Origin: Punica granatum
Lineage: Eukaryota; Streptophyta; Magnoliopsida; Myrtales; Lythraceae
Assembly: GCF_007655135.1 (NCBI RefSeq)
Contig: NC_045127.1
Location: forward strand, 16,401,699 to 16,465,698
Length of the DNA: 64,000 nucleotides
Direction of reading: 5' to 3'
The notes beneath the pieces were generated by a model. It was not told where the DNA came from and did no database searches. It saw only the letters and a program-made list of their open reading frames with translations. Made by a program: the position numbers and the translations under genes. Positions 44,236-56,740 of this stretch are shown in pieces (positions within the stretch are counted from its first letter, which is position 1; every line of letters begins with the position of its first letter).

Positions 44236-45726
44236 CTAGGGTGTATATGGACCCCCGCGGGCCCTTTTCCTAGACCTCTCCAAAGCGGCGTTTACTCGTA
44301 CCAATTCCTGATCGCACCTCTGTAGCTCGGCACGGGTCTGGGCGAGCTCTCTCTGTAGTTGGCGCTGATCAACAAGCTGCTCGTCCTTCTCTGCGACTTC
44401 TCGACGAAGATGATCTCTTTCAGCTCTGAGATGAGTGAGCTCGGTTTGGATGGACATATTTGGAGTGGGAGTTGCGCCGGGTGACCTGCCATCTTCGACT
44501 CGCGGAGAGTTGACGAGATCCTCGTGTGCTGCTGGACCCCATCGGTAGAAGCGAATGATGTATTCTTCTGTAGCCTGGAAATCCCGCTCATCAAGGGTCG
44601 GATGCTCGGGGAAGTATGGACGCTCGGTAATCACAGTTCGCCACGCATCCAGAACCTGTTCGATGTTACTTTGGCGATATGCGGGTGTCTGATCCTCCCG
44701 CCAAGTATGTTCAAATCTAGTTTGCGTCGTATCCTCGGGGACCGTCTGTAAGCCACCGAGCTGCCTCACTACTCGCGCCGGAAAATAAGTGGTGGACCCC
44801 GCATGACTCATGAGTGGGACTCCATAAAAATCATGACACCTAAGGGCCATGGGTCCGGGTGGCATCCACGCGGCACGCCACTTGAAGCCCCTAGGTGCTA
44901 TTTCACGAAAAATTTTGATCCACTCAGAGACCGTGCGTTCTTCCACACGCAGGAGGGGTAGCAATCGAGAAATAATTGACTCCGGACCATTAAAATACAT
45001 AATCGAGCGCAACAGACGCAGAGGGTTTGCGTGACTCTGAAGCCAAATTTGTAAAAGCATAGGGGATCCTCTTATCCTTCGGTCGCATGTTCTCAAGACG
45101 CGGTCGAGGGATCGGATGGTCTCAGCCACGAGGGCTACCTCATAACCACGCCCTCCGACCACTTGGAGGACAACACTGGCCAAGGCAGCATCGATGAGAC
45201 TATGCGAGCGAGGGAATAAGAGGGTTCCAAAGATTAGCAATAGAACAGCATGACATAAATCCTTTCGAAGAAAATCCCCCCGGACCCTATGCGCTCGTGA
45301 CTTAATAAAAAATAAGAGTTTCTCGATTGCAATCTCCGTGCTGCCGGAGTATGCGAGTTCAGCATTCAAACGAGTCGTGGGAACCCCGAGTAGGCGTGAG
45401 ACTAGGATTGGTCGGGTGGTGTGGAAGTTGGGCTCTACGATGCCGTGGACAACTGCGGTTCGACCGATGAGTGTCCGGTACTCCTCAATGGTTGGCGTGA
45501 GCTCGGTACCCTGTATGTCGAAGACGGCACGACTTGGATTCCAGAATGCGATGGCGGCTTCGAGGAAATTCCAATCAACTTGCCGAGTGGCCAGCAAAGG
45601 GATATCCCCTATGAACGCAGAGATGTAACGGCGGTCGACTGGGCGTAATGCTCCCCATATACGAGTAATCTCCTCAAGCGGTGGTGTGACTCTGTCGAGG
45701 CGCGGGTAGGAGACCGAGCGTGACAT
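44236..45726 (-). CDS. ORF1 of the Tat-like element, DUF7745 / plant-mobile-domain-like
   Basis: An intact 496-codon frame lies between the 5' LTR and gag. Residues ~15-330 (IWGALRPVDRRYISAFIGDI, FLEAAIAFWNPSRAVFDIQG, TELTPTIEEYRTLIGR, LVSRLLGVP, LLIFGTLLFPR) match, as I recall it, the DUF7745 family, a plant domain related to the mobile/aminotransferase-like domain of host proteins such as MAIN. The last ~70 residues form a charged coiled coil (TELTHLRAERDHLRREVAEK...) ending in a basic RKRARGG. Its function in the element is unknown. Tat/Ogre elements typically have an extra ORF here. The frame is intact while gag is not. Confidence 0.82.
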   Translation of the reverse strand: MSRSVSYPRLDRVTPPLEEITRIWGALRPVDRRYISAFIGDIPLLATRQVDWNFLEAAIAFWNPSRAVFDIQGTELTPTIEEYRTLIGRTAVVHGIVEPNFHTTRPILVSRLLGVPTTRLNAELAYSGSTEIAIEKLLFFIKSRAHRVRGDFLRKDLCHAVLLLIFGTLLFPRSHSLIDAALASVVLQVVGGRGYEVALVAETIRSLDRVLRTCDRRIRGSPMLLQIWLQSHANPLRLLRSIMYFNGPESIISRLLPLLRVEERTVSEWIKIFREIAPRGFKWRAAWMPPGPMALRCHDFYGVPLMSHAGSTTYFPARVVRQLGGLQTVPEDTTQTRFEHTWREDQTPAYRQSNIEQVLDAWRTVITERPYFPEHPTLDERDFQATEEYIIRFYRWGPAAHEDLVNSPRVEDGRSPGATPTPNMSIQTELTHLRAERDHLRREVAEKDEQLVDQRQLQRELAQTRAELQRCDQELVRVNAALERSRKRARGGPYTP

Positions 45727-46292
45727 CCCTTACCAAGATGAAAGGAAGATCGATTTAAGACTAGTCAATACAAATGACACCTTAATTTTGAAATTGGATG
45801 ATGCATGTATGCATGAAATAAAAATGCCCACGGCTTAATGAATATTATACATCGCACATCTCTCTCAAGAACAGAAGGAAAAAAATTCAAATTGGCGCGC
45901 AGGCCGACTCAAGGACTGTTGTTGAAGTCGGGTTGAAGGATGGCGTGGAGCTCCTGCAGAATGCATGGTTTTGGCACTACAGGGACCGTGCTACGTAAGG
46001 ATGGGGGCTCCCGACTCAAGGGTGTCTATTCCTTGAAATCGAGCGGGGATCTTTGGGGGCCTAATCGACGGTCCAACCGTGCGACGTACCCTTACTCGGA
46101 ACCCCTATCTAACCTGTGTTTCCTAAAATCGGTCGTGGGACGCGACCCGTAGGTACCTAGAAGCTAGTATGATTATGCAATGCATGTGCGGGAAATTAAA
46201 AATGCATAAAGTAGATAAGCGAAAAATTACAGAAAGCGATAAATAAACAAGCAAACAAAGCAAGCGGAAATGAGCCCGAACCCTCTAAGTGG
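45727..46292 (-). other. 5' leader of the Tat-like element
   Basis: Non-coding DNA between PBS and ORF1. Small plus-strand frames across it have no domain. Confidence 0.55.
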
Positions 46293-46310
46293 TCCCCAAT
46301 GGAGTCGCCA
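46293..46310 (-). other. Primer binding site of the Tat-like element
   Basis: In element sense TGGCGACTCCATTGGGGA begins three bases after the 5' LTR end (GCGCACA). TGGCGAC... sites are common in plant Tat elements. I have not assigned the tRNA. Confidence 0.8.
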
Positions 46311-46313
46311 AGC

Positions 46314-49234
46314 TGTGCGCACCCGAATTTCGTCTCGTCAGGGCACGCATGATCACGCCTATGCAACGCGGCTTGGGAGTGTCCACCTTCCCGGGGACGC
46401 GCGACGGACGCACGTGAGAAGGAGTCACCACTTGCCATTTTACGACCCGAAGGTCGAGGGCCGGCAAGTTACCCGGGTCTAGGGGTACGGGGTACACCTA
46501 AGATGCTAAGGCAATGGTCTGTACGGAACCGGAAATTCCGAATTCGGGGGTTCTATTACGTGTGGGCCTATATCCCACACACCATTTCGGTACTCTAACT
46601 TGTTAGGCTTGCCATTTTATTTATTTACCGCATGATTAAGTTTCGCTCATCTTACGCGTTTTGACACCGTAAATTCGAAGAAACACTCTGACCATCTACT
46701 CCCCAACCGAGATTTTACATGAATATATGTATAATATAAAACCTTACATTGTTCTCTCAAATAAATAAAGACAAGTTATAATGACTAAATCCCGGTCGGT
46801 TCGCATTTGGTCATAATTTCACTCATGCTCACCGTATAGTTTGGAAAAGACCGAAAATTAAATTAAATGCGCACTCGGTGTATGGGGGTATTGGACCCCA
46901 TGATCGACGGTTATGGGCGTTGGACCCAGTGTGAATCGAGTCCTAAAGGATCGGGGCTCAATCCGCATAACAATCAAGTGCAAAAAATGTAACAAGCAAG
47001 CTCAACTAAACAATCAATGGGATTTTGTTATCACCGAATTTACGTGAATTAACTGATTATTAACCGGGATATATTGGCATACAAATCCTACCTTAAAACA
47101 AACAAAAGGGATGATGGATAGGGTATATAGCATCCGGCATTATTTTAACGGACCCGACAGACGTGATGTCCATAGTCAAGTCTCGAATGTGTGGGTATTT
47201 TTTAGATTACTCTATATCGTGACAATATGGCTTTTATAGATTAAAAGTATTTTCACCTAAAAACCCAAAACCTAATCCTCTATTTGACTATTGCCCATGT
47301 TTGATTTAAGTCGAATTTGTGATTAATTCATTTTTCCATGTTTTGACCAATTCTATGCACAAACCTACGCTAGGATTAATGCAGGACAAGAACCAATAAT
47401 CATGCCCTTAAATCGGTAAATATGTGTGTGCATGAAAATCAAGATTACGTTGTACGTATCTCGGTGCTTTTGAAATTGTGAATTTTAAAAAAAAGGCATG
47501 ACTAACGGTTCTCGAACTGTCGACGCGATTACAAATTATTAATCAATTCGTGCAATCCATTTAAAAGTGTCAAGTGATTTAATTTAACCAAATTTAACGT
47601 CCCGATTATCCCGTATGTAGAATTCTTAGGTTAATTAGAAATTTACCGAATGCCTTAGTCTACGGATTTCGAGTCGTCGAGATAGCCATTAATTGACCGC
47701 CCAATAAACTCTAATTTCGGACATGGTCACATATGATTACAAAAATAAAATATTTAAATGGGCACATACATTGTCGGTGGGTGATCCAAGTAGGAAAGGG
47801 TCAGATATTTTAGAAAATGTCCAGGGGACTGAATTGAACGATATTAAAAGAGCAGGGACTGATTTGAAAATTATGAAAAAAATTGGGGACTGATCTGAAA
47901 ATTCTAAAAGATTGGGGGTTGATTTGAAAATTCTAAAAAAATGAGGACTGTGCAAAAAAAATTACTGAAGATGTCCTAGGACTTATTTGAAGTGGATTTG
48001 AAAATCGGGACTGATCTGAAGATAAAAAATGGCCTAGGGACTAAACTGAAACAACCTGGAAAGTCTTTTGGGACGCTTGAGAAATTCTGAAAAATCCAAG
48101 GACTGATTGGGAAATAGTAAAATGACCGGGACTTGGTTGAAAATAAATTTTAGGGTTCGGGGAAAATCTGAAAAAAATAAAATGAGTCCTCTGGACAGAA
48201 ATGTAACAAAATGGAAAGTTCGTAAAATCGAGTTCGGGACAAATCCGATCACCCACGCGACCCAAGAACACTTAATTCACATTATATCTATCAAACAAGC
48301 AATAATATTCAGAAACTGAGTTCTAATCATGCCACTAAGTCGAGAATTTACCTAATCCGGAAAGTTGAGGGGCTTCTCTGTAAATAAAAAAAAATCGCCG
48401 GACGATCGGGTCGGGTCGGATCGGATCGGATCAGATCGGAGCGCCCGCCCGAAGGATAAACCGCCCGGAAGAGATGCTGGGCTGGATTGGGCATTGGGCC
48501 TGAACGGGCCAAGCTTCCGGGCTGGGCCTGCAAAGAACGAACTGGACCGAGGCCCGTTAGCCAAGGGCGGTCGGGATCGGGCGGTCAGCGGCGGCCACGG
48601 CGCTGCGGGCGGCGATTCTCGCCCCTGGACGCCGCGATAAGGGCCGGAATGGACGCGGGAGATGGCTCTGGGCACCGCTTGGGCTTCGCCGCGGTCGATC
48701 GGGGCCTCACCGGCGTTTAAACAGTCGGAATAGGGGAGAATTTTGGGATTTTCCGGCGAGGGTTTTCCGAGTTCTCCGATCTCCAAATTCCTTAAAACGG
48801 GAGCAAATTTTCCGATTTCTCTCAATGGGTCTTGTTCCTCCCCTGCCGAATCGCATTTCTTATCCATTTAATTGCAATTCCATCACCTTTCCATTGAGAT
48901 TTCGACCGATTTGGCCGAAAATCGCGGAAATCGCGATATTGGGGTTCTGGGCCGGCCGGGGATCGCGGGCAACCGGCGAGCGCTGCCCAGCCCTTGCCCG
49001 GCCTGCCCGAATCTTTTTTTCTTTTTTTTTTTTTTAAATTAGGGCCGGCGGGTCACGGGCAGCCGGTCAACGCTGCCCGGCCCTGCCCGATTCTTATCTT
49101 TTTTTTTTCTTTTTTTTAACATATTTAATTTAATTAAAAATAATAATAATATTTTTTTTTAAGAAAATGTGATAAATTGCGAAATGACAATTTTGCCCCC
49201 CTCGGAGCCGATGGACTGCAATTAGGTGCTGACA
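46314..49234 (-). repeat. 5' LTR of the Tat-like element
   Basis: 2921 bp, TG...CA ended in element sense, with the GACTA TSD directly outside. It keeps a 490-bp segment (47337-47826) that the 3' LTR has lost. TCGGATCGGATCGGATC lies at about 48416-48436. The plus-strand frames in the GC-rich part (48352-48867) are composition artefacts repeated at 32929-33310. Confidence 0.9.
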
Positions 49235-49318
49235 GACTAAATTGATGATCTCATGTAAGGCACCTTCAACGTAACTATATGAGATGACCAAGATTGATAA
49301 AGACTTTTGAATGGGAAC

Positions 49319-52300
49319 TGTTAGCACCCTGTTTTGGTTTATCAATGCTTGAGAACTATCAAGGAGGACTAAATACACTCCTCATTTATCGAGAAAGTCA
49401 CCTCTGACCATTGCTCGATGCATTCACTATTTTTTGAAATTGGGGCATTTTTTTAATTTAACTTAATTTTTATTTTTTAGGGAAAAAAGGAAAAGAAAAA
49501 AAAAGAGCTCTATGGGATACCCTCGAGTTTTACTTGCATCAATTTCGACTTTTCAAAATTCGAGACAATATTCAAGACTGAAAAATATTTTTTTACATAA
49601 TGTTGATCCTCGAATTTTTCTAAACACAACAGTGGTTCGGATTATTTTTCGGATAGCTGATTGAAAAGATGAAAATTTTTGAAATGATCGAGCAATTTCA
49701 ATCAAACGCGTTTCTTATGTTCGAAATTGGTTTTGAATCGAGATTCAGTTTCAATTAATGCAAATTGGATATTTCATAAAGCCGATTATTTTCTGAATTT
49801 CTCAATTTTGAAATATCCATTCAAAAAATTCTGATGGACGTTGGGAAATCGAATTCTGAACGAAAGAAGCTCATACGAGTAAAATGAATTAAAAAAATTA
49901 AACTAAAAAAAAAAGGTGACAGAGGGGTCGACCCAAGTGGCCATCTTAGCCGATCCCCATGCACTTGTCATCCCTCTTCTTTCTTTTTCTTCTTCTCTGC
50001 AATTCCTTTGCTCATCCATCTCCTTCATGCCACCCTCCATTCCTAGTAAAAAAAATCCATACTCACTCCAAGATCACCATCAACTTCTCTACATTTCTTC
50101 TTGCTCCCTCTCTCTCTCTGTCATCAAAAAAACAGCAGCAGCCATCTCCTCGACCATCCTCTCTTCTTTTTCTTCTCTGCCTTCTCCATCCCATTATCAT
50201 TCTTGATCACTTTCTTTCTCAAGCTCTCAACTTTCTCTCAAGCTCTCTCTCAATCCCTCAAGCTTCAGCCAGCAGTAACAGTAGTCCCCTCATGGCTGAA
50301 ACCATATCGTTTTACCGGTAAACCATCCCGGTTCTCCCATGACCCCTCCCGACTCAACCCGAACTTCAAAATAAAATATATATAAAAAAAGAAGAAAACC
50401 ACATAACCCACACATATTCGACCTCACGAGTCCATTGGCAAGGTTCGTTTTTCCATTTGAGGCCTCCTTTAGCTCGCACCTTATCAACACAATAGCGTTT
50501 CCCTCAAGTTTTCCCCCTCCTTTTTTTTCAGTGAGTTTCCTTCATCCACAACTCTGGTGAGTTGTGCCCATATGTGCAGGAGAACCACCCGTGGTTTACA
50601 CCTTTCCCATGACTAGGAGAGTCACGGACCAAAGGCCTGAGCCCTCACCTTCCGAGTGCCTCACTCCCGAGCCACCTCTTGGCTCACTCTTCTTCACCAA
50701 GCATCATTGAGCTCTAGCAAGTGCTCAGCCTCCAGCACACCTCCTTCCTTTCTCTCTCTCTCTCTCTCTTTTACCTTATTTTGTAAGTCAAGAACCTCCT
50801 GGTGCAACCCCTCTAGCTGCACCTTTCTTAGTGGCCCCGTGTACCCGAGAAGACCACTTATTGTTCCTCCTCTTGCACGGCTGTTTCAACCTTGTAGCCA
50901 CCCCTTTCCTGGTTTATTTCCACCTCCAAGGCATATGTATAACATTTTTAAACCCTTTAGAGAAGTTAGGACTTCTAGTTTTCGAGTTTTTGTGTGGTGA
51001 TAAGGTAGTCCTTGACCGATTTAACATATTTTTACTTAGATTTTATTGCAAGGTTCTGCAAGTGTTTGACATGATGATGTATTATCGAGGTTCAAGAGGC
51101 CATCATAGCTCGGGAGAGCCATTGAGCCTCTCGGCCACTTCTTAGGAGAGGTGACCGAGAGCTTCCTTGGCTCTCTCAAGCTCGTGAAAGGCTCTTCCTC
51201 CTTGATTTTAACTTCTTTCCCATGATTTTTCATTTTCTCGTTTCCCGTGTCGGTACCATTTTATCGATTCTATTTAATATCGTGTTTTATGCTTATTTAT
51301 GTATGTTGCATGTATACCTCACTATCATGTCGGTACTGGCCTCATGCACACTTTCTTGTTATTGTGTTTGATAAGTGATGCATGTGAGAAATGTTTAAAA
51401 TCGAGGCGAGAATACTGTATAAGACCCGAGATGGGTCAATGAGCCTCTTGGCCACTCCTTTAGTGAAGTGGCCTAGAACCCCTTGACCTACATTGGGTCA
51501 AGTGGTGGCCTCCTCCTCTCGATTTGACTTTGCTTCTCGATTTTTGTGTAATCTCGATTTATATGCCAATGCCAATTTGACGATTAACCAATCATTTAAC
51601 ACATTATATACGAAATTTGCAAGGACTCGGGTCATGAGAATCATCGCAAGCCCACATGAGCCCAAGGGGCTCTCGACCATCCCTGACCGAGCCTCCTTGG
51701 CTCGTGAGGACTCGTCACGGTCCTTGTGTCGTGAGTCGTTTAACGAGGGTTAGAATTCCAATCAAACAGTTCATCAATAATCGATTGAATGATTTGAAAC
51801 TCGCAAATCCAAAAGCATTTTGTAAATCCATTAAATTAATTAATTGTATGCGCGTAGTAAAGGGGATGAACCACTCGACTAAGTAATCTACTCGACATTT
51901 AAATAAATTAAATGAACCGTCCGTTAACTTGTAATCACATCGATAAATCATGAATTAGTAATCACACCCTTTTTCAAAATCATAATTTTTAATAAAATAC
52001 CGAGACATGTGATCCGCATTGCATGGACATCCAGGAATGACTCGCGTGTCCTGACTTGAGTATGGATCCGATTTGAGATGGCTTGAGTTCGATTTGTCTT
52101 AGTTCTTCTTAGACCACTTTCGGGTGAATTGACTAGCCTCTTGGCTCTTTTAGGTCCACACGACCCTAGATTATCCAAGGGATCTGTCAGCGCCAGCTAC
52201 TGGTCTCGACCGCTCGCATCACACAATCTTTTATTTCTTTTCACAAACTTGTTTCAAGGGAACGACGATCAATTTATGATTTACCAACAACCGTAGGATT

Positions 52301-53989
52301 GGAATGATCGAAACACTCCGAGCCGAGTAAAGTCGGACAGCCCGTGCAGGCGCAGATCTTATCTAAATAGCCCTATTTATCCGACCGAAGTGTTTTTATC
52401 ATTCTAACATTGATTCGAGCGCTTAGGAACGTGAACTAGAGATGCAAGCGAAGAAGACCCGTGAAAGGCTGCCTAGTTCCTCCAGGATTGAGAATGGGGG
52501 TCTTGGCTCCCTCGTGGTGTTTCGCGCTTCCACCTTCCTAAGTTTATGTTTAGATTTGGTTAAAACATGAAAACAGATTAACTTCAAACTCGATATAATC
52601 AAACATAGGAAAATAGGCAGGATAAAACCCTAGGTCTCAGGATTTTGGCAAAACACACTCTGTTCATAATCTGTTAGTCTATCATTGTCGTCAAATAGAT
52701 AAACTTAAAATGAATCCACACACCTAGGGCTTGACGTTAGACATCATATGCGTTAAGTTCTTTCTAAGCAAAGTCGAATACTATATACTATTCAGGGCGG
52801 CGCATGGTCGATCTTCACCATGTGTGGCCATTCTTTTTTTTTTAATTATTTATTTACTTAGGATAGAAACATGTCTGTTAAGCAACCCCTAGATTAATAA
52901 ATTGATAATCACGTAAACATGGCGACTAATTCACACTTTGTCTGTTTTATCTATTTTGTATGTTTTCCTATTGTCCTTGTTTGTTTTCTAGCAGTTAGGG
53001 CACAAACCCTTAGGGCACGATCGACATGGGGTCTAACCCCTCAACCATCGACCCCGAGTCCAATACCTCCACACAGTGAGTGCGCGAGACCAAAGCGCGA
53101 TATGAGGTCTAGTCTTGAGTCATCATTTCAATCCGAGTAGTATTCAAGCGGAGGATGACACGGATTGGGGCGCGTGAAATGAGGTTAGACAACCACCTAG
53201 AAGCTTAACCGGTCTTGCAGCTATCCTGAGGATCATTCGGTGATCCTGGGATTCGTCGGTTTGGTTAGACCCGACCCCCGGCTCTCATGAGCCAGCATTG
53301 CATTAATTTCTATTCCAGTCTTCCAAACTCGCAATGAGCATGAGTGGATTTTTGGCCGAAAGCTAACCGATTATAATCCGCTTGATGCAATTGAAATTTA
53401 TATTGAAAGTACATTACAAGGAGTTTATTTGTGTATTCATTCATGTAATGATTCCAGTTGGCGAGCAAATGGCCCCAATGTTAAACCGGTCGAGCGGATC
53501 TATGCTTTTTGGGGATGAGTAAGCCTTACATATCGTGATTTCAGCCCATGCAGAGAACCTGCCATCGTGGCCTGGCAAGCCGTAACGTGAGGACGACAGA
53601 CTGAACCTTCGATGCCAAGGTCTACCCCTTTCTCGGGCTTGTAGCCAGAATCGATCGCTTCTCAACAAATTTATGATGTCAAATCGAGTATGACGAGCGT
53701 AACCTAATCCATGCAGTAAACAAACTAAAAACGACAAATTCTAGACAAATTAGAGTATCGATAAGGCGTGCAGGATGTAGGCCCAGAACCCCAAACTCGA
53801 AACTTTTGATTTTCCTTACCCCTAGACTCGGGCGACTTACCGGCTCTCGATTTTCGGGTCGTGAACAGGTAATGACGACTCTTTTTCATGTGCGTCTATC
53901 ATGCGTTTCCTCGAAAAGTGGACACTCTCAGGTCGTGCAACCACACACACTCATGCGGGTCCCATCGAGACGAAATTCGAGTCCGCATA
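49319..53989 (+). mobile_element. 4.67-kb solo LTR, distant Tat/Ogre relative, TSD GG(A/T)AC
   Basis: It starts TGTTAGCACCCTG. Its last ~180 bp (53815-53989) match, motif by motif, the last part of the Tat-like LTR above, for example TACCGGCTCTCGATTTTCGGGTCGTGAA versus its reverse-strand counterpart at 31535-31556, and the end GAAATTCGAGTCCGCATA versus GAAATTCGGGTGCGCACA. The target is the copia LTR, whose uninterrupted version (58602-58620) reads GAATGGGAACGATTACAGG. The flanks are GGAAC (49314-49318) and GGTAC (53990-53994). A CT-rich tract lies at 49970-50230 and a (TC)n run at 50753-50769. LTRs of this size occur in Ogre elements. I found no coding sequence. Confidence 0.8.
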
Positions 53990-54189
53990 GGTACGATTAC
54001 AAGAAATAGGGTAAGCAGCCTAGGTAAACGAGGAACCCCCCAAATTAGATGTCTAACAAAGAATTACAGTTAATAGCAAGAGATGATTCTAGCATAATAC
54101 ATAACATCTACCCAAGTATACAATATCTCCTATATATATATGGTACATGAGTCCCAAGAATATCATGAGAATGTATCATAATTCTCCCC

Positions 54190-55428
54190 CTCAAGTTGGA
54201 GCTTGAGGATCTCGAATGCCCAACTTGCCAAGAGTGAACCGGATCCCATCCCCACCCAATGCTTTAATCGGCAAGCTGAAGTCACGTTGAAATGTGAGCA
54301 ATAGCAATGGCGCTAGTCTTGACATGGTCTTGTATGAAATGGTAGTCAATCTCAATGAGCTTGGTTCATTCATGAAACACAAGATTGGCAGCAATTTGAA
54401 GGGTCGTCTGATTATCGCAAAACAAACAAGTTGGTCTAGTCGATGTAACTCCAACTGACGTCAATAGAGCACGAAGCCAAATGACCTCACTCACAGCTCT
54501 GACCATGGCCTACTTTCTACCTCTACAAATGATTGAGAGACTATTGTCTGCTTCTTGGTCTCCCAAGAAATAGAATAACCATCCAGCGTAATGAAATACC
54601 CAATGACAAATCATCTAATAGTTGGGTAACTTGCCCAATCAGAATCACAATATGCCTCTAGTTCCATTGACTGAGGACGTAGAAAAATCTCTTGTCCATG
54701 AGACTGCTTGAGATATTGTAACACTTGTATCGCCACATCTCAATACTCCTAACGGGGTTCTTGCATAAATTGGGATAAGACATTAACAAAATAACTAAGC
54801 TCTGGTCATGTGATGGCCAAATAGATCAATCGCCCCGCGATTCGCCGATACTGACTTCGATCCGTGAGAAGTGAGCCCATAGCTAGAGCAAGATGATGAT
54901 CTGTTCCATGTAAAAAGCTATAGGTTGTGATCCCAAGAGACCAGGCTCACCAAGAATATCTAGTACATACTTGTGTTGGCTATGAAAAAGACCACAACCC
55001 ATCTTGGCAACCTCAATTCCCAAGAAATAGCAAAGAGGACCCAAGTCCTTGATGCGGAAGCATTGATTCAGGTATCCCTTGAAGAGAGCACACTGACGAG
55101 AATTGTTGCCAACAACAAGTAGATCATCAACATATACAAATACGGCAAGGAAAATCGTACCTAGATTGAAAGTGAAGAGAGAATGGTCCACTACGAAATG
55201 CCGAAAACCATAATGTTGTAAGGCATCCGCAAATTTAGAAAACCAGTTCCGTGATACTTGGTGGAGTCCATATAAGGATTTAAGGAGTTTGCAAGCATAA
55301 CCCGTTCCTGGCCGTGAGAAACCGAGAGGAAACTTCATATAGACCTCTTCATCTAACTCTTCATGAAGAAAAACATTGCGTACATCCATATGATGGATTT
55401 CCCATTGACACGCCGTGGCCACAGTCAA
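54190..55428 (-). pseudogene. Copia pol remnant: RT and RNase H
   Basis: 54883-55428 encodes RT: MDVRNVFLHEELDEEVYM, FSRPGTGYACKLLKSLYGL, catalytic VFVYVDDLLVVGN, IKDLGPLCYFLGIEVA, VLDILGEPGLLGSQP. Downstream, to 54190, decayed fragments of RNase H are spread over frames with stops. The order and the YVDD box define copia. Confidence 0.88.
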
Positions 55429-55445
55429 TAAACAACGAACAGTGG

Positions 55446-56740
55446 CTAATTTGGCGACCAGGGCAAAGGTCTCATGGAAGTCAACGCCTTCAATCTGTGT
55501 GAAACCTTTTGATACAAACGAGCCTTAAATCGCTCGATAGAGCCATATGTTCTTCTTTTAATTTTGAACACCCACTTGCAGTCAATCGGGTGTTTGCCTG
55601 CAAGAACTTCCTCAACTCTCCAAGTCCGATTAGCCTCGAGGGCACGAACTTCCTCGGCCATGGCAGCACACCATCGAGAATCTCGATGGGCCTCTTGATG
55701 AGCTTTCGGCTCGATGTCCGAATCAATGGTGGCTAGAGATGACAATTGACTAATAGAAGTGCCTGAATAAGAAAAATAATTTTCTATTAGATAGGATGTA
55801 CCTGTTGTGGTGGAGGGTTGTGGAGGGGAGAGGGTTTTGTTCGAGGCATGAGTTGCAGTGTGGCATATGAAGTCCTTATACTTGATCGGTGCGGAAGTTA
55901 TCCTATTTGACTGTCTCAAAACTGGAACAGCAGGCTGTTGTTCCAATTCTGTATCAGACGGGTTAGAAGAAACAGCCTGCTCCGGATGAAAATTCGACCC
56001 GGATCCTGATGGAGGCGAATCGGGCTGCACTGTGGAAATGGGCTGCGCTGGAGGCAGATCTGATTGGACGGGCTGAACAGATTCGGATTGCTCTGTTGAA
56101 ACGGGCTCGGATCCAACGAATGGAGGCCCGGCTTGTGTAGAAGTCGGCCCAGAGACAACCGGCTCTCTTCCTGGTGGGCCTAGACTAAATGTTGATGTAT
56201 CTCTGGGCCCTCCTGGGAGATTCTTCCCCAATCGGTCCGGTAGCCCACAGATTGACCCATTTGCTTCATCATTTCTCCCCCTTTCTCTATTATAGTTCCA
56301 ATCCGAAATTTCCCCCTCGGTGAAATAAATTGGTGTGTCAACTCCTCCAGCTTGTGAAGGAAATGTTCTGCCATCCAGTAAAACTAAGCCTTATTCGAAA
56401 AATGGGAATATATCTTCGAAAAATCTCGCATCCCTGGAGATAAATATCTCTCGAGTATCGAGGTCGTACAAGCGCCATCCTTTCTTTCCATGCAGGTAGC
56501 CGCTGCTATGCATTCACCCCAAAAGCGCACAGGTAATGAGGCCCAAAAGAGTGAGGCTCGAGCGATATAAGTCGATGTTTCCGTTCGACTCTCCCGTTCT
56601 GCTGCAGTGTATCTATGCATGAAAGTTTGGTGTATGATGCCATTAGACATGAAATAATCTTGTAAATCTCTTGATAAGAATTTCATGCCATTGTCACTCT
56701 GAATAATTTTAACTGTTCGATTAAATTGTTTACGAACAAG
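55446..56740 (-). pseudogene. Copia pol remnant: integrase C-terminus and linker to RT
   Basis: 56384-56686 has integrase C-terminal text (LASRDLQ-type MKFLSRDLQDYFMSNGIIHQ, frame-shifted, then SLFWASLPVRFWGECIAAA). 55446-56231 holds the Ser/Pro/Gln-rich linker and the start of RT (AVLRQSNRITSAPIKYKDFI-like, HREARDSRWCAAMAEEVRAL, NRTWRVEEV, IDCKWVFKIK). Several frameshifts separate these. Confidence 0.8.

Larger units (their letters stand above)
31399..49234 (-). mobile_element. Full-length Tat/Ogre-like Ty3/gypsy retrotransposon, TSD GACTA
   Basis: The element is 17.8 kb on the minus strand. GACTA flanks it at 31394-31398 and 49235-49239. LTRs (31399-33823 and 46314-49234) begin TGTCAGCACC and end GCGCACA in element sense. 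Order: 5' LTR, PBS, extra ORF1, gag, protease, RT, RNase H, archaeal-type second RNase H, integrase, tandem-repeat 3' region, PPT, 3' LTR. An ORF before gag, a second RNase H before integrase, large size and tandem repeats near the 3' LTR are hallmarks of the Tat lineage that includes Ogre. Few lesions are seen (one frameshift in gag, a TGA between gag and protease, a TGA after RT), so it is fairly young. Confidence 0.92.

Noticed and set aside
48352..48867. 171-codon minus-strand frame in the GC-rich LTR part
   Set aside because: Its counterpart in the other LTR (32942-33265) is broken, and the frame depends on GC-rich composition with no domain.
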